From positions 1 through 7,909 of the forward strand of contig URQK01000076.1 in assembly GCA_900549975.1 (NCBI GenBank): a stretch of DNA of 7,909 nucleotides, given 5' to 3'. This document shows positions 1-6,668 of this stretch, one piece after another (within the stretch, counting starts at the first letter, position 1; each line of letters opens with the position of its first letter). A program made the translations under genes and the position numbers. Below the pieces are notes generated by a model, which searched no databases, had not been told where the DNA came from, and saw nothing but the letters and a program-made list of their open reading frames with translations. The DNA comes from an uncultured Mollicutes bacterium. Its GTDB lineage: Bacteria > Bacillota_I > Bacilli_A > RFN20 > CAG-826.

Positions 1-545
<545 letters not shown>

Positions 546-570
546 TAACAAGTATCTCCAATCTATTCAA

Positions 571-599
571 ATTGTAGACATTAAAATTTTTAAAGTCAA
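571..599 (-). promoter_or_regulatory. Promoter of the InlB-repeat lipoprotein gene
   Basis: On the minus strand a -35 TTGACT (599-594) and a -10 TACAAT (576-571) are separated by exactly 17 bases. Transcription would start near 564, giving a leader of about 20 bases that contains the ribosome binding site. The gene therefore appears to be its own unit, separate from the 63-residue protein gene upstream. Confidence 0.7.
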
Positions 600-676
600 G
601 CGATAATGTACTAACATAATATATTATATTGACCAAAAAAATATATAACTTGATTAAATTGATGATTTTGTTCAAA

Positions 677-721
677 GGCAAACACAAATATATCAATTAT
701 AAATAATATCAAGTTTTTGCC
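677..721 (-). other. Imperfect dyad after the 63-residue protein gene, possible weak terminator
   Basis: GGCAAA (677-682) and TTTGCC (716-721) are complementary, with further partial A/T pairing between them. The dyad lies 37-81 bases downstream of the stop codon of the small repeat protein. There is no clean U tract after the stem on the minus strand, so a terminator role is only a guess; no better terminator was found between 600 and 757. Confidence 0.25.
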
Positions 722-757
722 GTAATTTTTTATAAATTCTTCATACGATAAATAAGT

Positions 758-949
758 TTAAAACTTTGGTAACAAAGCCGCTAATAAATCACCTTCACCG
801 ATTCTTGTTCCATATTCATCATAAGTATAAGTCCCATCAAATCTACCAATTCTACGACCATATCGATCATAAATATATTTGTTATTCCCTTGTTCATCGG
901 TTCTACCTATTATAGTTCCATAGCGATCTTTTAAGTATTTAGTATTCAT
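758..949 (-). CDS. 63-residue protein of three YG-x-x-IG repeats (beta-flower-like)
   Basis: The start is the ATG at 949, which has a perfect GGAGG at 958-962 with 8 bases between; a TTG further upstream at 964 lies in frame but overlaps that ribosome binding site and is rejected. The protein has three tandem units: KDRYGTIIGR (residues 7-16), YDRYGRRIGR (27-36) and YDEYGTRIGE (43-52), each followed by a short polar turn, then a hydrophobic tail GDLLAALLPKF. There is no signal peptide or membrane segment. The pattern resembles small beta-hairpin repeat proteins known as four-fold beta-flower proteins; this is from memory of the motif, not a search. It starts 39 bases after the stop of the transglutaminase-like lipoprotein, with no promoter between, so both are probably on one transcript. 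Function unknown. Confidence 0.75.
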   Translation of the reverse strand: MNTKYLKDRYGTIIGRTDEQGNNKYIYDRYGRRIGRFDGTYTYDEYGTRIGEGDLLAALLPKF

Positions 950-988
950 ATAATTTTCCTCCAATTTTCGAATATAAAACCAACTTTA

Positions 989-1990
989 CTAATTTGCTAA
1001 ATTAGGCACTGGTACTTGAAAATTATTAACATCCGCAGTAATGAGACTACTACCAACAGTATGTTTTACATTCATTGTTTGACTATTAGCAAGACAATAT
1101 TTGTATTTTACTGATTCCGGCTTTCCATCATCCCAAGTAACATCAACACCATACCAACTAGTAATGTTTTTAGTATAATTCCACATATGCCCAACATTTT
1201 CAGATGTTCCTACTACAGTTATAGTTTCAATTTCTACTAAATCAGAAAGTAATTGATATGTTTTAGCATATCCTTCGCATATCGATCCCGTAGAATTATC
1301 ATTATCAATCGCACCAAGTATATTATGCGCGTGCTTATTAGTGGACGGAGTTCCATCTACATATTCGTAATAGGTAGAATCGCAAATATAGTCGTGAATA
1401 AAACGTGTTTTTGTAACATTTGAAGAATTCTTTACTGATTGAAATTTAGAAAGAAAACCATTTTTATAATTTTCAATTTTAGTATTATACGTCGCTCTAA
1501 CAGAAGATGATATATACTCGTCATCAAAAAGGACATTAATTACATCACAAAACATTCCATCGATAACACCCATAGTATATTGAAATCCATTTTTCAAAAA
1601 ATAAAATTCTGGATTATTATGTAAAAAAGAAAAGTAAACTGCTTTTACTACATCTAAATTTTCATATTTAATTTGACAAATAACTTGCGAATTATAATCA
1701 GCGTTATTTTCTAATACATTTTTGCAAGCACCATATAAGTTTTGATACAACGATATCGCTTCATCTTTGTAAGCAGAATAAATCGAATTATCTTTAAATT
1801 GTAAATAATCATAACGCTTAATATCATAATTATATGATGGCGCTATACTATTTGCGATACTATTAAAATTAGAACTTTTATCAGCACTTGGAAAATGAAT
1901 AAACATATCGCAAGAAGATAACAAAGAAGATATTAGCCCTAGCCCAATTAAATATTTAAATTTATTATTTGTTTTAATCTTGTTATTCAT
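989..1990 (-). CDS. Lipoprotein with transglutaminase-like (cysteine peptidase fold) domain
   Basis: The ATG at 1990 has GGAGG at 1996-2000, 5 bases away. Residues 1-27 are a lipoprotein signal peptide: a basic start, a hydrophobic stretch (YLIGLGLISSLL) and a lipobox LSSC with Cys27. Residues 28-60 are a Ser/Asn-rich linker. The C-terminal half carries the three catalytic positions of the transglutaminase-like superfamily (PF01841 type): Cys238 in GSICEGYAKTYQ, His268 in VGHMWNY and Asp283 in WYGVDVTWDD, in the usual order and spacing. An upstream helical region (about 65-205) ends in RFIHDYICDSTYYEY, which often leads into this fold. Proteins of this type act outside the cell as peptidases or amide-bond cross-linkers, often on wall or surface proteins; the substrate here is unknown. 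It is followed by the 63-residue repeat protein gene, probably in the same transcript. Confidence 0.88.
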   Translation of the reverse strand: MNNKIKTNNKFKYLIGLGLISSLLSSCDMFIHFPSADKSSNFNSIANSIAPSYNYDIKRYDYLQFKDNSIYSAYKDEAISLYQNLYGACKNVLENNADYNSQVICQIKYENLDVVKAVYFSFLHNNPEFYFLKNGFQYTMGVIDGMFCDVINVLFDDEYISSSVRATYNTKIENYKNGFLSKFQSVKNSSNVTKTRFIHDYICDSTYYEYVDGTPSTNKHAHNILGAIDNDNSTGSICEGYAKTYQLLSDLVEIETITVVGTSENVGHMWNYTKNITSWYGVDVTWDDGKPESVKYKYCLANSQTMNVKHTVGSSLITADVNNFQVPVPNLAN

Positions 1991-2047
1991 AAAATCCTCC
2001 GTAAATATGAAACCACTAGCATTTCATTTATGCACATATACATATAT

Positions 2048-2077
2048 ATATTAGTTTATTTATTAGCAATTAGTCAA
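2048..2077 (-). promoter_or_regulatory. Promoter of the transglutaminase-like lipoprotein gene
   Basis: On the minus strand TTGACT (2077-2072) and TAATAT (2053-2048) are 18 bases apart. The start of transcription near 2041 would leave a leader of about 50 bases before the ATG at 1990. The surrounding TATATATA tract offers other -10 registers, so the exact box is uncertain. Confidence 0.55.
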
Positions 2078-2119
2078 TGTATTTAAACAAAAACACGACT
2101 AATCATAACTAAAAAATCG

Positions 2120-2148
2120 TTTTACTTTTTATAAATTTGGCATATAAT
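2120..2148 (+). promoter_or_regulatory. Promoter of the free-standing RNA
   Basis: A perfect -10 TATAAT lies at 2143-2148. The best -35 is TTTTAC at 2120-2125 with a 17-base spacer (TTTACT at 2121-2126 with 16 is equally possible). Transcription would start near 2154. It points away from the lipoprotein promoter at 2048-2077, so the two are divergent. Confidence 0.6.
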
Positions 2149-2153
2149 AGATG

Positions 2154-2386
2154 CGTACTTAGATGTACCGTGTTATGGCACGTAAAAGCTAGGCTGTGCT
2201 TGGGCAGGTTAAAATACCAAGACAAAGTATTTGTAATACTTCCTTATAGTTAGGTGAATACTATAGTCCGCGATAGGGACTTAAAATTCTATCGACTATA
2301 GACATTCGAAAGGATGTTGGGGCTGATAGCCAGCATAAAACCATCAATTAACTAGTTACGAGAATGCTTTATGTATTCTCTTTTTT
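2154..2386 (+). ncRNA. Structured free-standing non-coding RNA, about 230 nt, family not recognised
   Basis: This plus-strand unit has a promoter, no open reading frame and a terminator. The ends pair: CGTA (2154-2157) with TACG (2357-2360) and TAG (2160-2162) with CTA (2352-2354), forming a closing helix with a 2x2 internal loop. Inside are CGTG/CACG (2169-2172 with 2179-2182), CTTGG/CCAAG (2199-2203 with 2217-2221), a perfect 7-bp hairpin AAGTATT/AATACTT (2225-2241), a 13-bp helix with a 3-base bulge (2261-2276 with 2289-2301), ACATTC-GAAA-GGATGT with a GNRA loop (2302-2317), and GGCT/AGCC (2321-2331). A possible long-range pair is GCTG (2193-2196) with CAGC (2331-2334). It is more GC-rich than the flanks, as expected for a structured RNA. 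I do not see the signatures of tmRNA, RNase P RNA, SRP RNA or 6S RNA. No plus-strand gene follows, so a riboswitch role in cis is unlikely. Confidence 0.7.
2360..2386 (+). terminator. Terminator of the free-standing RNA
   Basis: GAGAATGC (2360-2367) pairs with GTATTCTC (2373-2380) across a 5-base loop, with one G-T wobble, and is followed by six T (2381-2386). It starts at the last base of the RNA's closing helix. Confidence 0.85.
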
Positions 2387-2398
2387 ATTACCAGTCAT

Positions 2399-2445
2399 TA
2401 AAAAAATGTATCCTAAACTTTAGGTAACAAAGTCTAAGATACATT
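2399..2445 (-). terminator. Terminator of tyrS
   Basis: A 17-bp stem (arms 2429-2445 and 2405-2421, with G-T wobbles, loop 2422-2428) is followed on the minus strand by a run of T (about 2406-2400). It begins 8 bases after the tyrS stop codon and lies tail to tail with the plus-strand RNA terminator, 12 bases away. Confidence 0.88.
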
Positions 2446-2453
2446 TATAATAA

Positions 2454-3674
2454 TTATTTCATTTCTACTTTTTTGAAGTTTTTCTTACCTTTACGTAAGA
2501 CAAAACCATTTTTAACTTGATCAGCACTAATTAATAATTTAGCATCATTAACTTTATCATTATCAATAACAACTCCGCCTTGTTCTACTGCACGTCTTGC
2601 ATCAGATTTTGAAGTAGCTAATTCAGCTTTCATAAGTAATGATAAGATATCAATATGTCCATCAGTAAAATCTTCTTCACTTAATGTTACGCTTGGCATA
2701 TTTGCGGCACTACCAGCACTAAATAAAGATTCCGCAGTTGCTTTAGCAATATCTGCTTTTTCTTTACCATGAACCATACTTGTTAATTCATAAGCAAGAA
2801 CTTTTTTTGCTTCATTAAGTTCTGCTCCTTCCATCTTTTCAAATTTAGCAATTTCTTCAAGTGGAATAAATGTTAACATCTTCATACATTTAACTACATC
2901 AGCGTCATCAATATTACGCCAATATTGATAAAATTCAAATGGTGTAGTTTTATTTTCATCTAACCATACGGCACCAGATTGTGTTTTACCCATTTTCTTA
3001 CCTTCACTATTAAGTAATAAGTTAATAGTTAAAGCGGAAGCATCTTTACCTAATTTCTTACGAATTAATTCAGTACCAGCAAGCATATTAGACCATTGGT
3101 CATCGCCACCAAATTGTAAGTTACAACCATATTTTAAGAATAATTGATAGAAGTCATAACTTTGCATAATCATATAATTAAATTCTAAAAAACTTAATCC
3201 TTTTTCCATACGTGATTTATAGCATTCAGCACGTAACATATTATTAACAGAGAAGCAAGCACCAACATCGCGAAGTAATTCAATATAATTTAAATTACGT
3301 AACCAGTCAGCGTTATTAACCATTAAAGCTTTACCTTCAGAAAAATCAATAAATCTTTCCATTTGTTTTTTGAAGCATTCACAGTTATGATTAATATCTT
3401 CCACTGTTAACATCTTACGCATATCACTTCTACCACTTGGATCACCAATCATACCAGTGCCACCGCCAATTAACGCAATTGGACGATTGCCCGCTAATTG
3501 GAGACGTTTCATTAAGACTAAAGTCATAAAATGACCAACATGTAAGCTATCTGCAGTTGGATCAAAACCAATATAGAATGTTGCCTTTCCATTATTAATT
3601 AAATCTTTGATTAATTTTTCATCTGTTACTTGGGCAATTAATCCTCTTGCCACTAATTCTTCATAAAGTTCCAT
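2454..3674 (-). CDS. tyrS: Tyrosyl-tRNA synthetase
   Basis: Attaches tyrosine to tRNA-Tyr in the cytoplasm using ATP; works as a class I homodimer. Residues 30-330 are the catalytic and anticodon-binding parts: the HIGH signature is HVGH (45-48) after FDPTADSL, the tyrosine pocket motif QFGGDDQW is at 187-194, preceded by YMIMQSYDF (167-175), and the KMSKS loop is KKMGKT (226-231), the form usual for bacterial TyrRS. Residues 345-405 are the S4 RNA-binding domain. At 406 residues it has the normal bacterial length. The ATG at 3674 has AAAGGAG with 7 bases between the GGAG (3682-3685) and the start. It is expressed from its own promoter under a tyrosine T-box, and is separated from ccpA only by that leader. 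Nothing about the protein looks unusual. Confidence 0.97.
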   Translation of the reverse strand: MELYEELVARGLIAQVTDEKLIKDLINNGKATFYIGFDPTADSLHVGHFMTLVLMKRLQLAGNRPIALIGGGTGMIGDPSGRSDMRKMLTVEDINHNCECFKKQMERFIDFSEGKALMVNNADWLRNLNYIELLRDVGACFSVNNMLRAECYKSRMEKGLSFLEFNYMIMQSYDFYQLFLKYGCNLQFGGDDQWSNMLAGTELIRKKLGKDASALTINLLLNSEGKKMGKTQSGAVWLDENKTTPFEFYQYWRNIDDADVVKCMKMLTFIPLEEIAKFEKMEGAELNEAKKVLAYELTSMVHGKEKADIAKATAESLFSAGSAANMPSVTLSEEDFTDGHIDILSLLMKAELATSKSDARRAVEQGGVVIDNDKVNDAKLLISADQVKNGFVLRKGKKNFKKVEMK

Positions 3675-3689
3675 TTGTTTTCTCCTTTT

Positions 3690-3727
3690 AAAAAAAATAA
3701 AAATTCGCCCCTATTAAAGGACGAATT
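3690..3727 (-). terminator. Regulated terminator of the tyrS T-box leader
   Basis: AATTCGTCC (3727-3719) pairs with GGGGCGAATT (3711-3702), followed by an A-interrupted T run (3701-3690). The 5' arm is next to the T-box core, so formation of the antiterminator would disrupt it. It would also stop read-through from the ccpA-like gene when tyrosine is plentiful. Confidence 0.88.
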
Positions 3728-3915
3728 AATCGTGTTACCACCTTTATTCGTAGATAATTCACATTATCTACCTTAGTGAGTCTTAGACTCAATACTTAAC
3801 GCGCATTAACGAGTGTTATTAGCACTAACTCCAAGGTGTATTCATAATTAACAACTATTTCTTTGCACCATCCAGAAACTCTCTACTAATTTATTAATTA
3901 CTACTATCCTTATCT
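3690..3915 (-). promoter_or_regulatory. Tyrosine T-box riboswitch of tyrS
   Basis: The minus-strand leader has the hallmarks of a T-box. The AG bulge AGAGAG is at 3884-3879, in stem I. The specifier loop contains GAA-UAC-ACC with the codon UAC (tyrosine) at 3840-3838, followed by CUUGGAG. Hairpins TGAGTC/GACTCA and TAGATAAT/ATTATCTA follow as stems II-III. The 14-base T-box core AAGGTGGTAACACG is at 3744-3731, and the intrinsic terminator follows. By family knowledge, uncharged tRNA-Tyr pairs with the specifier and with the UGGU-type bulge, stabilises the antiterminator and turns tyrS on. The specifier agrees with the downstream gene. Confidence 0.95.
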
Positions 3916-3924
3916 TCGTTTTTT

Positions 3925-3952
3925 ATTATAAAGTTGAATTACGTTTAACAAA
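3925..3952 (-). promoter_or_regulatory. tyrS promoter overlapping the end of the upstream gene
   Basis: A perfect TATAAT (3930-3925) contains the TAA stop codon (3928-3926) of the ccpA-like gene. A weaker -35 TTTGTT (3952-3947) lies 16 bases upstream, inside the last codons. Transcription would start near 3918, just before the T-box leader. Confidence 0.6.
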
Positions 3953-4921
3953 TTCTGAAGCAATGCGATAATGTTTATCGACTTCTTCATTATTCATAAT
4001 CTTAGCAAGCATTTCAACAGCTTGAGCACCAATCTTATATAAATCAATATGCATTGATGAAATCATTGGACGCATAATTGAAGCATATTTAGTACCAATA
4101 AGTGATAATACTTCAACATCTTCTGGCACTCTTAATCCTGAGTCAATTGCAGCATTCATAACTGCAGCGGCTAATGAATCACGATAAGTTAAGAAATAAC
4201 CACTCTTTGTGGACTTAAAGAATTTTAAGAAATAACTATAAGTTTTAGAATAAGAGTCATCACTACTTAAGATACCATAACTAATGTTATGTTTAACATG
4301 AGTATCAACAAATACTTTTTCAATTCTAGCTAATAATTTACCAGAATTATGAGAATGTAAGAAATACATTTCTTTTGTTGGATGTTCTAAATATTCATTT
4401 AAGATATTACGAATGTTATGTTCATAGCCAAAGTGAATACAACCAACATTACTAGCTTCAATATCATTGTTAATTGCTACAAGTGGTACAGCATAACCAG
4501 CAATCTTCATTAATTCTTCGTTTTCTAATTCATCGTCAAATATAATTGCACCATCAACATGGGAAGTAATAACTTTTTCCATAACTTTTAAAGCATCTTC
4601 ACGGTTATGAGATGTTGTATATAATCTTAAATCATAACCCAATTCTTTAGCTTTATCAGTCATACCACTTAACATGTTAGAAATATAGACATAATTTGCG
4701 GATGGTATAACAATACCAATACAAGTCGACTTAGATGTTGCAAGACCTTGCGCTAAGGCGGAAGGTTTGTAGCCTAATTTCTTAATAACCTCATTAACTT
4801 TATCACGAGTTTTTGGGGCAACTAAAGCGTTGTTATTGATAACACGAGAAACAGTTGCTAATGAAACTCCTGAAATTTTTGCAACTTCATAAATTGTTAC
4901 TCTACTTTTTAAATTTTCCAT
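3926..4921 (-). CDS. ccpA: LacI-family transcriptional regulator, probably catabolite control protein A
   Basis: A DNA-binding regulator of 331 residues, the length of CcpA. Residues 8-50 are the LacI-type helix-turn-helix (VTIYEVAKISGVSLATVSRV), followed by the hinge helix KPSALAQGLA (52-61) and a periplasmic-binding-like core from GIVIPSA (69-75) to the end. The CcpA-like tail is EFVKRNSTL, like the R-x-ST end of Bacillus CcpA. By family knowledge CcpA dimers, with HPr phosphorylated on serine, bind cre sites to repress or activate carbon-use genes. CcpA is chosen over a sugar-specific LacI protein because of the head and tail sequence, the absence of sugar genes next door, and the murC/YtxH/tyrS neighbourhood also seen in Bacillus. 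The ATG at 4921 has AAGGAGG (GGAGG 4934-4930) 8 bases away. It has its own promoter with an operator-like dyad, suggesting autoregulation. The core is divergent, so effector binding is uncertain. Confidence 0.8.
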   Translation of the reverse strand: MENLKSRVTIYEVAKISGVSLATVSRVINNNALVAPKTRDKVNEVIKKLGYKPSALAQGLATSKSTCIGIVIPSANYVYISNMLSGMTDKAKELGYDLRLYTTSHNREDALKVMEKVITSHVDGAIIFDDELENEELMKIAGYAVPLVAINNDIEASNVGCIHFGYEHNIRNILNEYLEHPTKEMYFLHSHNSGKLLARIEKVFVDTHVKHNISYGILSSDDSYSKTYSYFLKFFKSTKSGYFLTYRDSLAAAVMNAAIDSGLRVPEDVEVLSLIGTKYASIMRPMISSMHIDLYKIGAQAVEMLAKIMNNEEVDKHYRIASEFVKRNSTL

Positions 4922-4937
4922 TTAACATTCCTCCTTG

Positions 4938-4974
4938 TTTTCATACATTTTCATTTTAAATGAAAAGATTTTCA
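4938..4974. promoter_or_regulatory. cre-like operator cluster in the ccpA promoter
   Basis: The dyad TGAAAA-GA-TTTTCA (4961-4974) fills the spacer between the -35 and -10 boxes. It has the length and outer bases of a cre/LacI-family site (TGWAANCGNTNWCA type), but the centre is GA in place of CG. A second perfect dyad, TTTTCAT-5-ATGAAAA (4948-4966), shares its middle half-site and covers the -10 box. A fourth TTTTCA half-site is at 4938-4943. Binding by the adjacent regulator is inferred from position and symmetry only. Confidence 0.45.
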
Positions 4975-4981
4975 TAGTCAA
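4953..4981 (-). promoter_or_regulatory. Promoter of the ccpA-like gene
   Basis: On the minus strand TTGACT (4981-4976) and TAAAAT (4958-4953) are separated by exactly 17 bases. The leader to the ATG at 4921 is about 25 bases and contains the GGAGG. Confidence 0.72.
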
Positions 4982-5019
4982 TGAGTTTAAAAAATATTTT
5001 TTAATTTTTACTAGTTGTT

Positions 5020-5050
5020 TACAAAATAAAAAGTGCCTAGTCGCACTTTT
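5020..5050 (-). terminator. Terminator of the murC / YtxH-like unit
   Basis: AAAAGTGC (5050-5043 on the minus strand) and GCACTTTT (5036-5029) form a perfect 8-bp stem with a 6-base loop, followed by TTTATTTTG. It begins 21 bases after the stop of the YtxH-like gene. The A-rich 5' arm means it could act weakly in the other direction too. Confidence 0.85.
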
Positions 5051-5071
5051 ATGAGATGATTTTCAGATCAA

Positions 5072-5338
5072 CTATTTTTTCTTTTTCTTTTTTTTCGATT
5101 TAATATCTTTTTCCATTTTCTTCATAAATTCATCGACGTCTTCATTAACATCACTACTTAATTTAGAAAATTCTTGTTTGATATCATCGGTTACTTTTTT
5201 AACATTATTAGACTCATGATTTTCTCGGTCATCGTTACGACACATTTCCTTAGCTTTCGATACGAAATATGGAAGTGATATGGTAAGTGCTGCTCCGGTA
5301 ATTAAGCCGAATCCAAATGCCATAGTTCGAAAATGCAT
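5072..5338 (-). CDS. YtxH-like small membrane protein
   Basis: A protein of 88 residues with one membrane segment at about residues 6-27 (AFGFGLITGAALTISLPYF), glycine-rich as in the YtxH family, then a charged, probably helical cytoplasmic tail with acidic and lysine residues (about 45-80) and seven lysines at the very end. YtxH-family proteins are of unknown or general-stress function in Bacillus. The ATG at 5338 has AGGAGG (GGAGG 5347-5343) 4 bases away; the next Met (residue 6) would be too far from it. It starts 17 bases after the murC stop codon, with the ribosome binding site right after that stop, so the two are co-transcribed. In Bacillus ytxG-ytxH-ytxJ lie between murC and ccpA, which supports the family call. 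Sequence similarity alone is weak because the family is short and low in complexity. Confidence 0.65.
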   Translation of the reverse strand: MHFRTMAFGFGLITGAALTISLPYFVSKAKEMCRNDDRENHESNNVKKVTDDIKQEFSKLSSDVNEDVDEFMKKMEKDIKSKKKKKKK

Positions 5339-5355
5339 AATGCCTCCTATAAGAT

Positions 5356-6627
5356 TTAACTTTTAAAATCCGCTAGTCCATAAATCCAATCATCAATATT
5401 TTTGGAACTCATGAATAGATAAACTGTGTTGCTTTCTTCTTTTTCTTCGCTTTTTAGCTCACTTAAAGTATCAACATAGCTTATTCGAGTATCTGCATTT
5501 AATAACTTTGTGTTTGCTTCTACTGCTTCATAAATTGGTAAGATATAAGCTTTATCAAAGTTTAATAAGACTTTTTTAAATTCCCGTTGAAATTTAACTA
5601 GTCTAGAATAACGATCTGGTTTAAAGATTCCTACGACTCTATGACTAGGATACATCTCACGGGCTATTTCTAGACTTGCTAAAATTTCACTCGGATGATG
5701 TGCGTAATCATCAATAAACACATCTCTTGCTATTATCTTGTGTTGCATTCTACGGTTTATACAAAAAATATCATTAAAATTTTTAAATGCTTTTTCGATA
5801 TCTAAATTTGAACTATGTAAGAAAGCAATAACACTTAATAAATGTAAAGCATTATATAAGCCAAATATTGCCACATCAAGATGATAGATTTTTTCTTTCT
5901 TATAATAGACATACGCTTTAATTCCATGTGTTAAATCTAAATTTTTAAAATAATAATCAGCATTTTCGCTTACTCCATAAGTCAACAAATTATGATGATG
6001 GATTTTATTCCTATAATCATAATTAACTATCACCTTATTAGCGTGTTTACAAAATTTATTAAAAGCACTATTATATTGCCTTTTTGTTTTAAAATAATCG
6101 ACATGGTCATAATCAATATTAGTAATAATAATTGTATTAGGATAATAAGTAAGGAAATGTTCATAATATTCACATGCTTCATACACAATCATATTATTAG
6201 CAAATCCCCCGATGCCAACACCATCTCCGCGTAACATTGAACATCCTAAAATATTACTTATGGCATGATGAAAGTATCCCACTGTGGAAGTTTTTCCATG
6301 TGTGCCACATATTGCCACTTGATATAAACTAGAAAAATAATCATGAATAAAATGATTATATTCTTTATACGGAATATTTTTACTTTTTATTTTGTCAATA
6401 ATTGGATGATTAATAAAAGAATGTCCAACAATAACAAAATCCGTATCACTAGGAATATCGCTATCTTCTAACAATACATCAATAGTTATATTTCTTTTTT
6501 TTAAAATATCACTAGTAAACACAATATGATCAATATCATTGCCTCTTACTTCATGTCCATCATCAACCAAAATACCCGCTAAAGCGGCCATACCTGTTCC
6601 TTTAATACCAATCAAATAGAATTTCAT
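5356..6627 (-). CDS. murC: UDP-N-acetylmuramate--L-alanine ligase
   Basis: Adds L-alanine to UDP-N-acetylmuramate using ATP, the first amino acid step of the peptidoglycan stem peptide, in the cytoplasm. All three Mur ligase domains are present in 423 residues, normal for MurC. The N-terminal nucleotide-sugar domain starts GIKGTGMAALAGIL (7-20); the P-loop is GTHGKTST (108-115). The central domain has EACEYYEHFL (150-159) and TNIDYDHVDYF (169-179), typical of MurC. The C-terminal domain has NRRMQ (291-295) and DDYAHHPSEI (306-315). The QPHxYSR motif of many MurC proteins reads FKPDRYSR (335-342), with Asp for His. The ATG at 6627 has a weak GGTGA (6636-6632). It starts 41 bases after the antitoxin-like gene with no clear promoter between, so read-through from that pair is possible. 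Confidence 0.95.
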   Translation of the reverse strand: MKFYLIGIKGTGMAALAGILVDDGHEVRGNDIDHIVFTSDILKKRNITIDVLLEDSDIPSDTDFVIVGHSFINHPIIDKIKSKNIPYKEYNHFIHDYFSSLYQVAICGTHGKTSTVGYFHHAISNILGCSMLRGDGVGIGGFANNMIVYEACEYYEHFLTYYPNTIIITNIDYDHVDYFKTKRQYNSAFNKFCKHANKVIVNYDYRNKIHHHNLLTYGVSENADYYFKNLDLTHGIKAYVYYKKEKIYHLDVAIFGLYNALHLLSVIAFLHSSNLDIEKAFKNFNDIFCINRRMQHKIIARDVFIDDYAHHPSEILASLEIAREMYPSHRVVGIFKPDRYSRLVKFQREFKKVLLNFDKAYILPIYEAVEANTKLLNADTRISYVDTLSELKSEEKEESNTVYLFMSSKNIDDWIYGLADFKS

Positions 6628-6668
6628 AGAATCACCATTACAATATATGCAAATGATAATTTAATATT

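Noticed and set aside
950..964. TTG at 964 as the start of the small repeat protein
   Set aside because: It overlaps the GGAGG that is ideally placed for the ATG at 949, and the added residues are just the translated ribosome binding site.
2154..2386. Orphan RNA as tmRNA, 6S, SRP or RNase P RNA
   Set aside because: There is no tmRNA acceptor end or tag frame, no single long hairpin with a central bubble as in 6S, no SRP helix 8 motif, and none of the conserved RNase P core strings.
2454..3674. KMGKT in place of KMSKS in tyrS as a possible defect
   Set aside because: Bacterial tyrosyl-tRNA synthetases normally carry this kind of variant (KFGKT or KMGKT), so it is ordinary.
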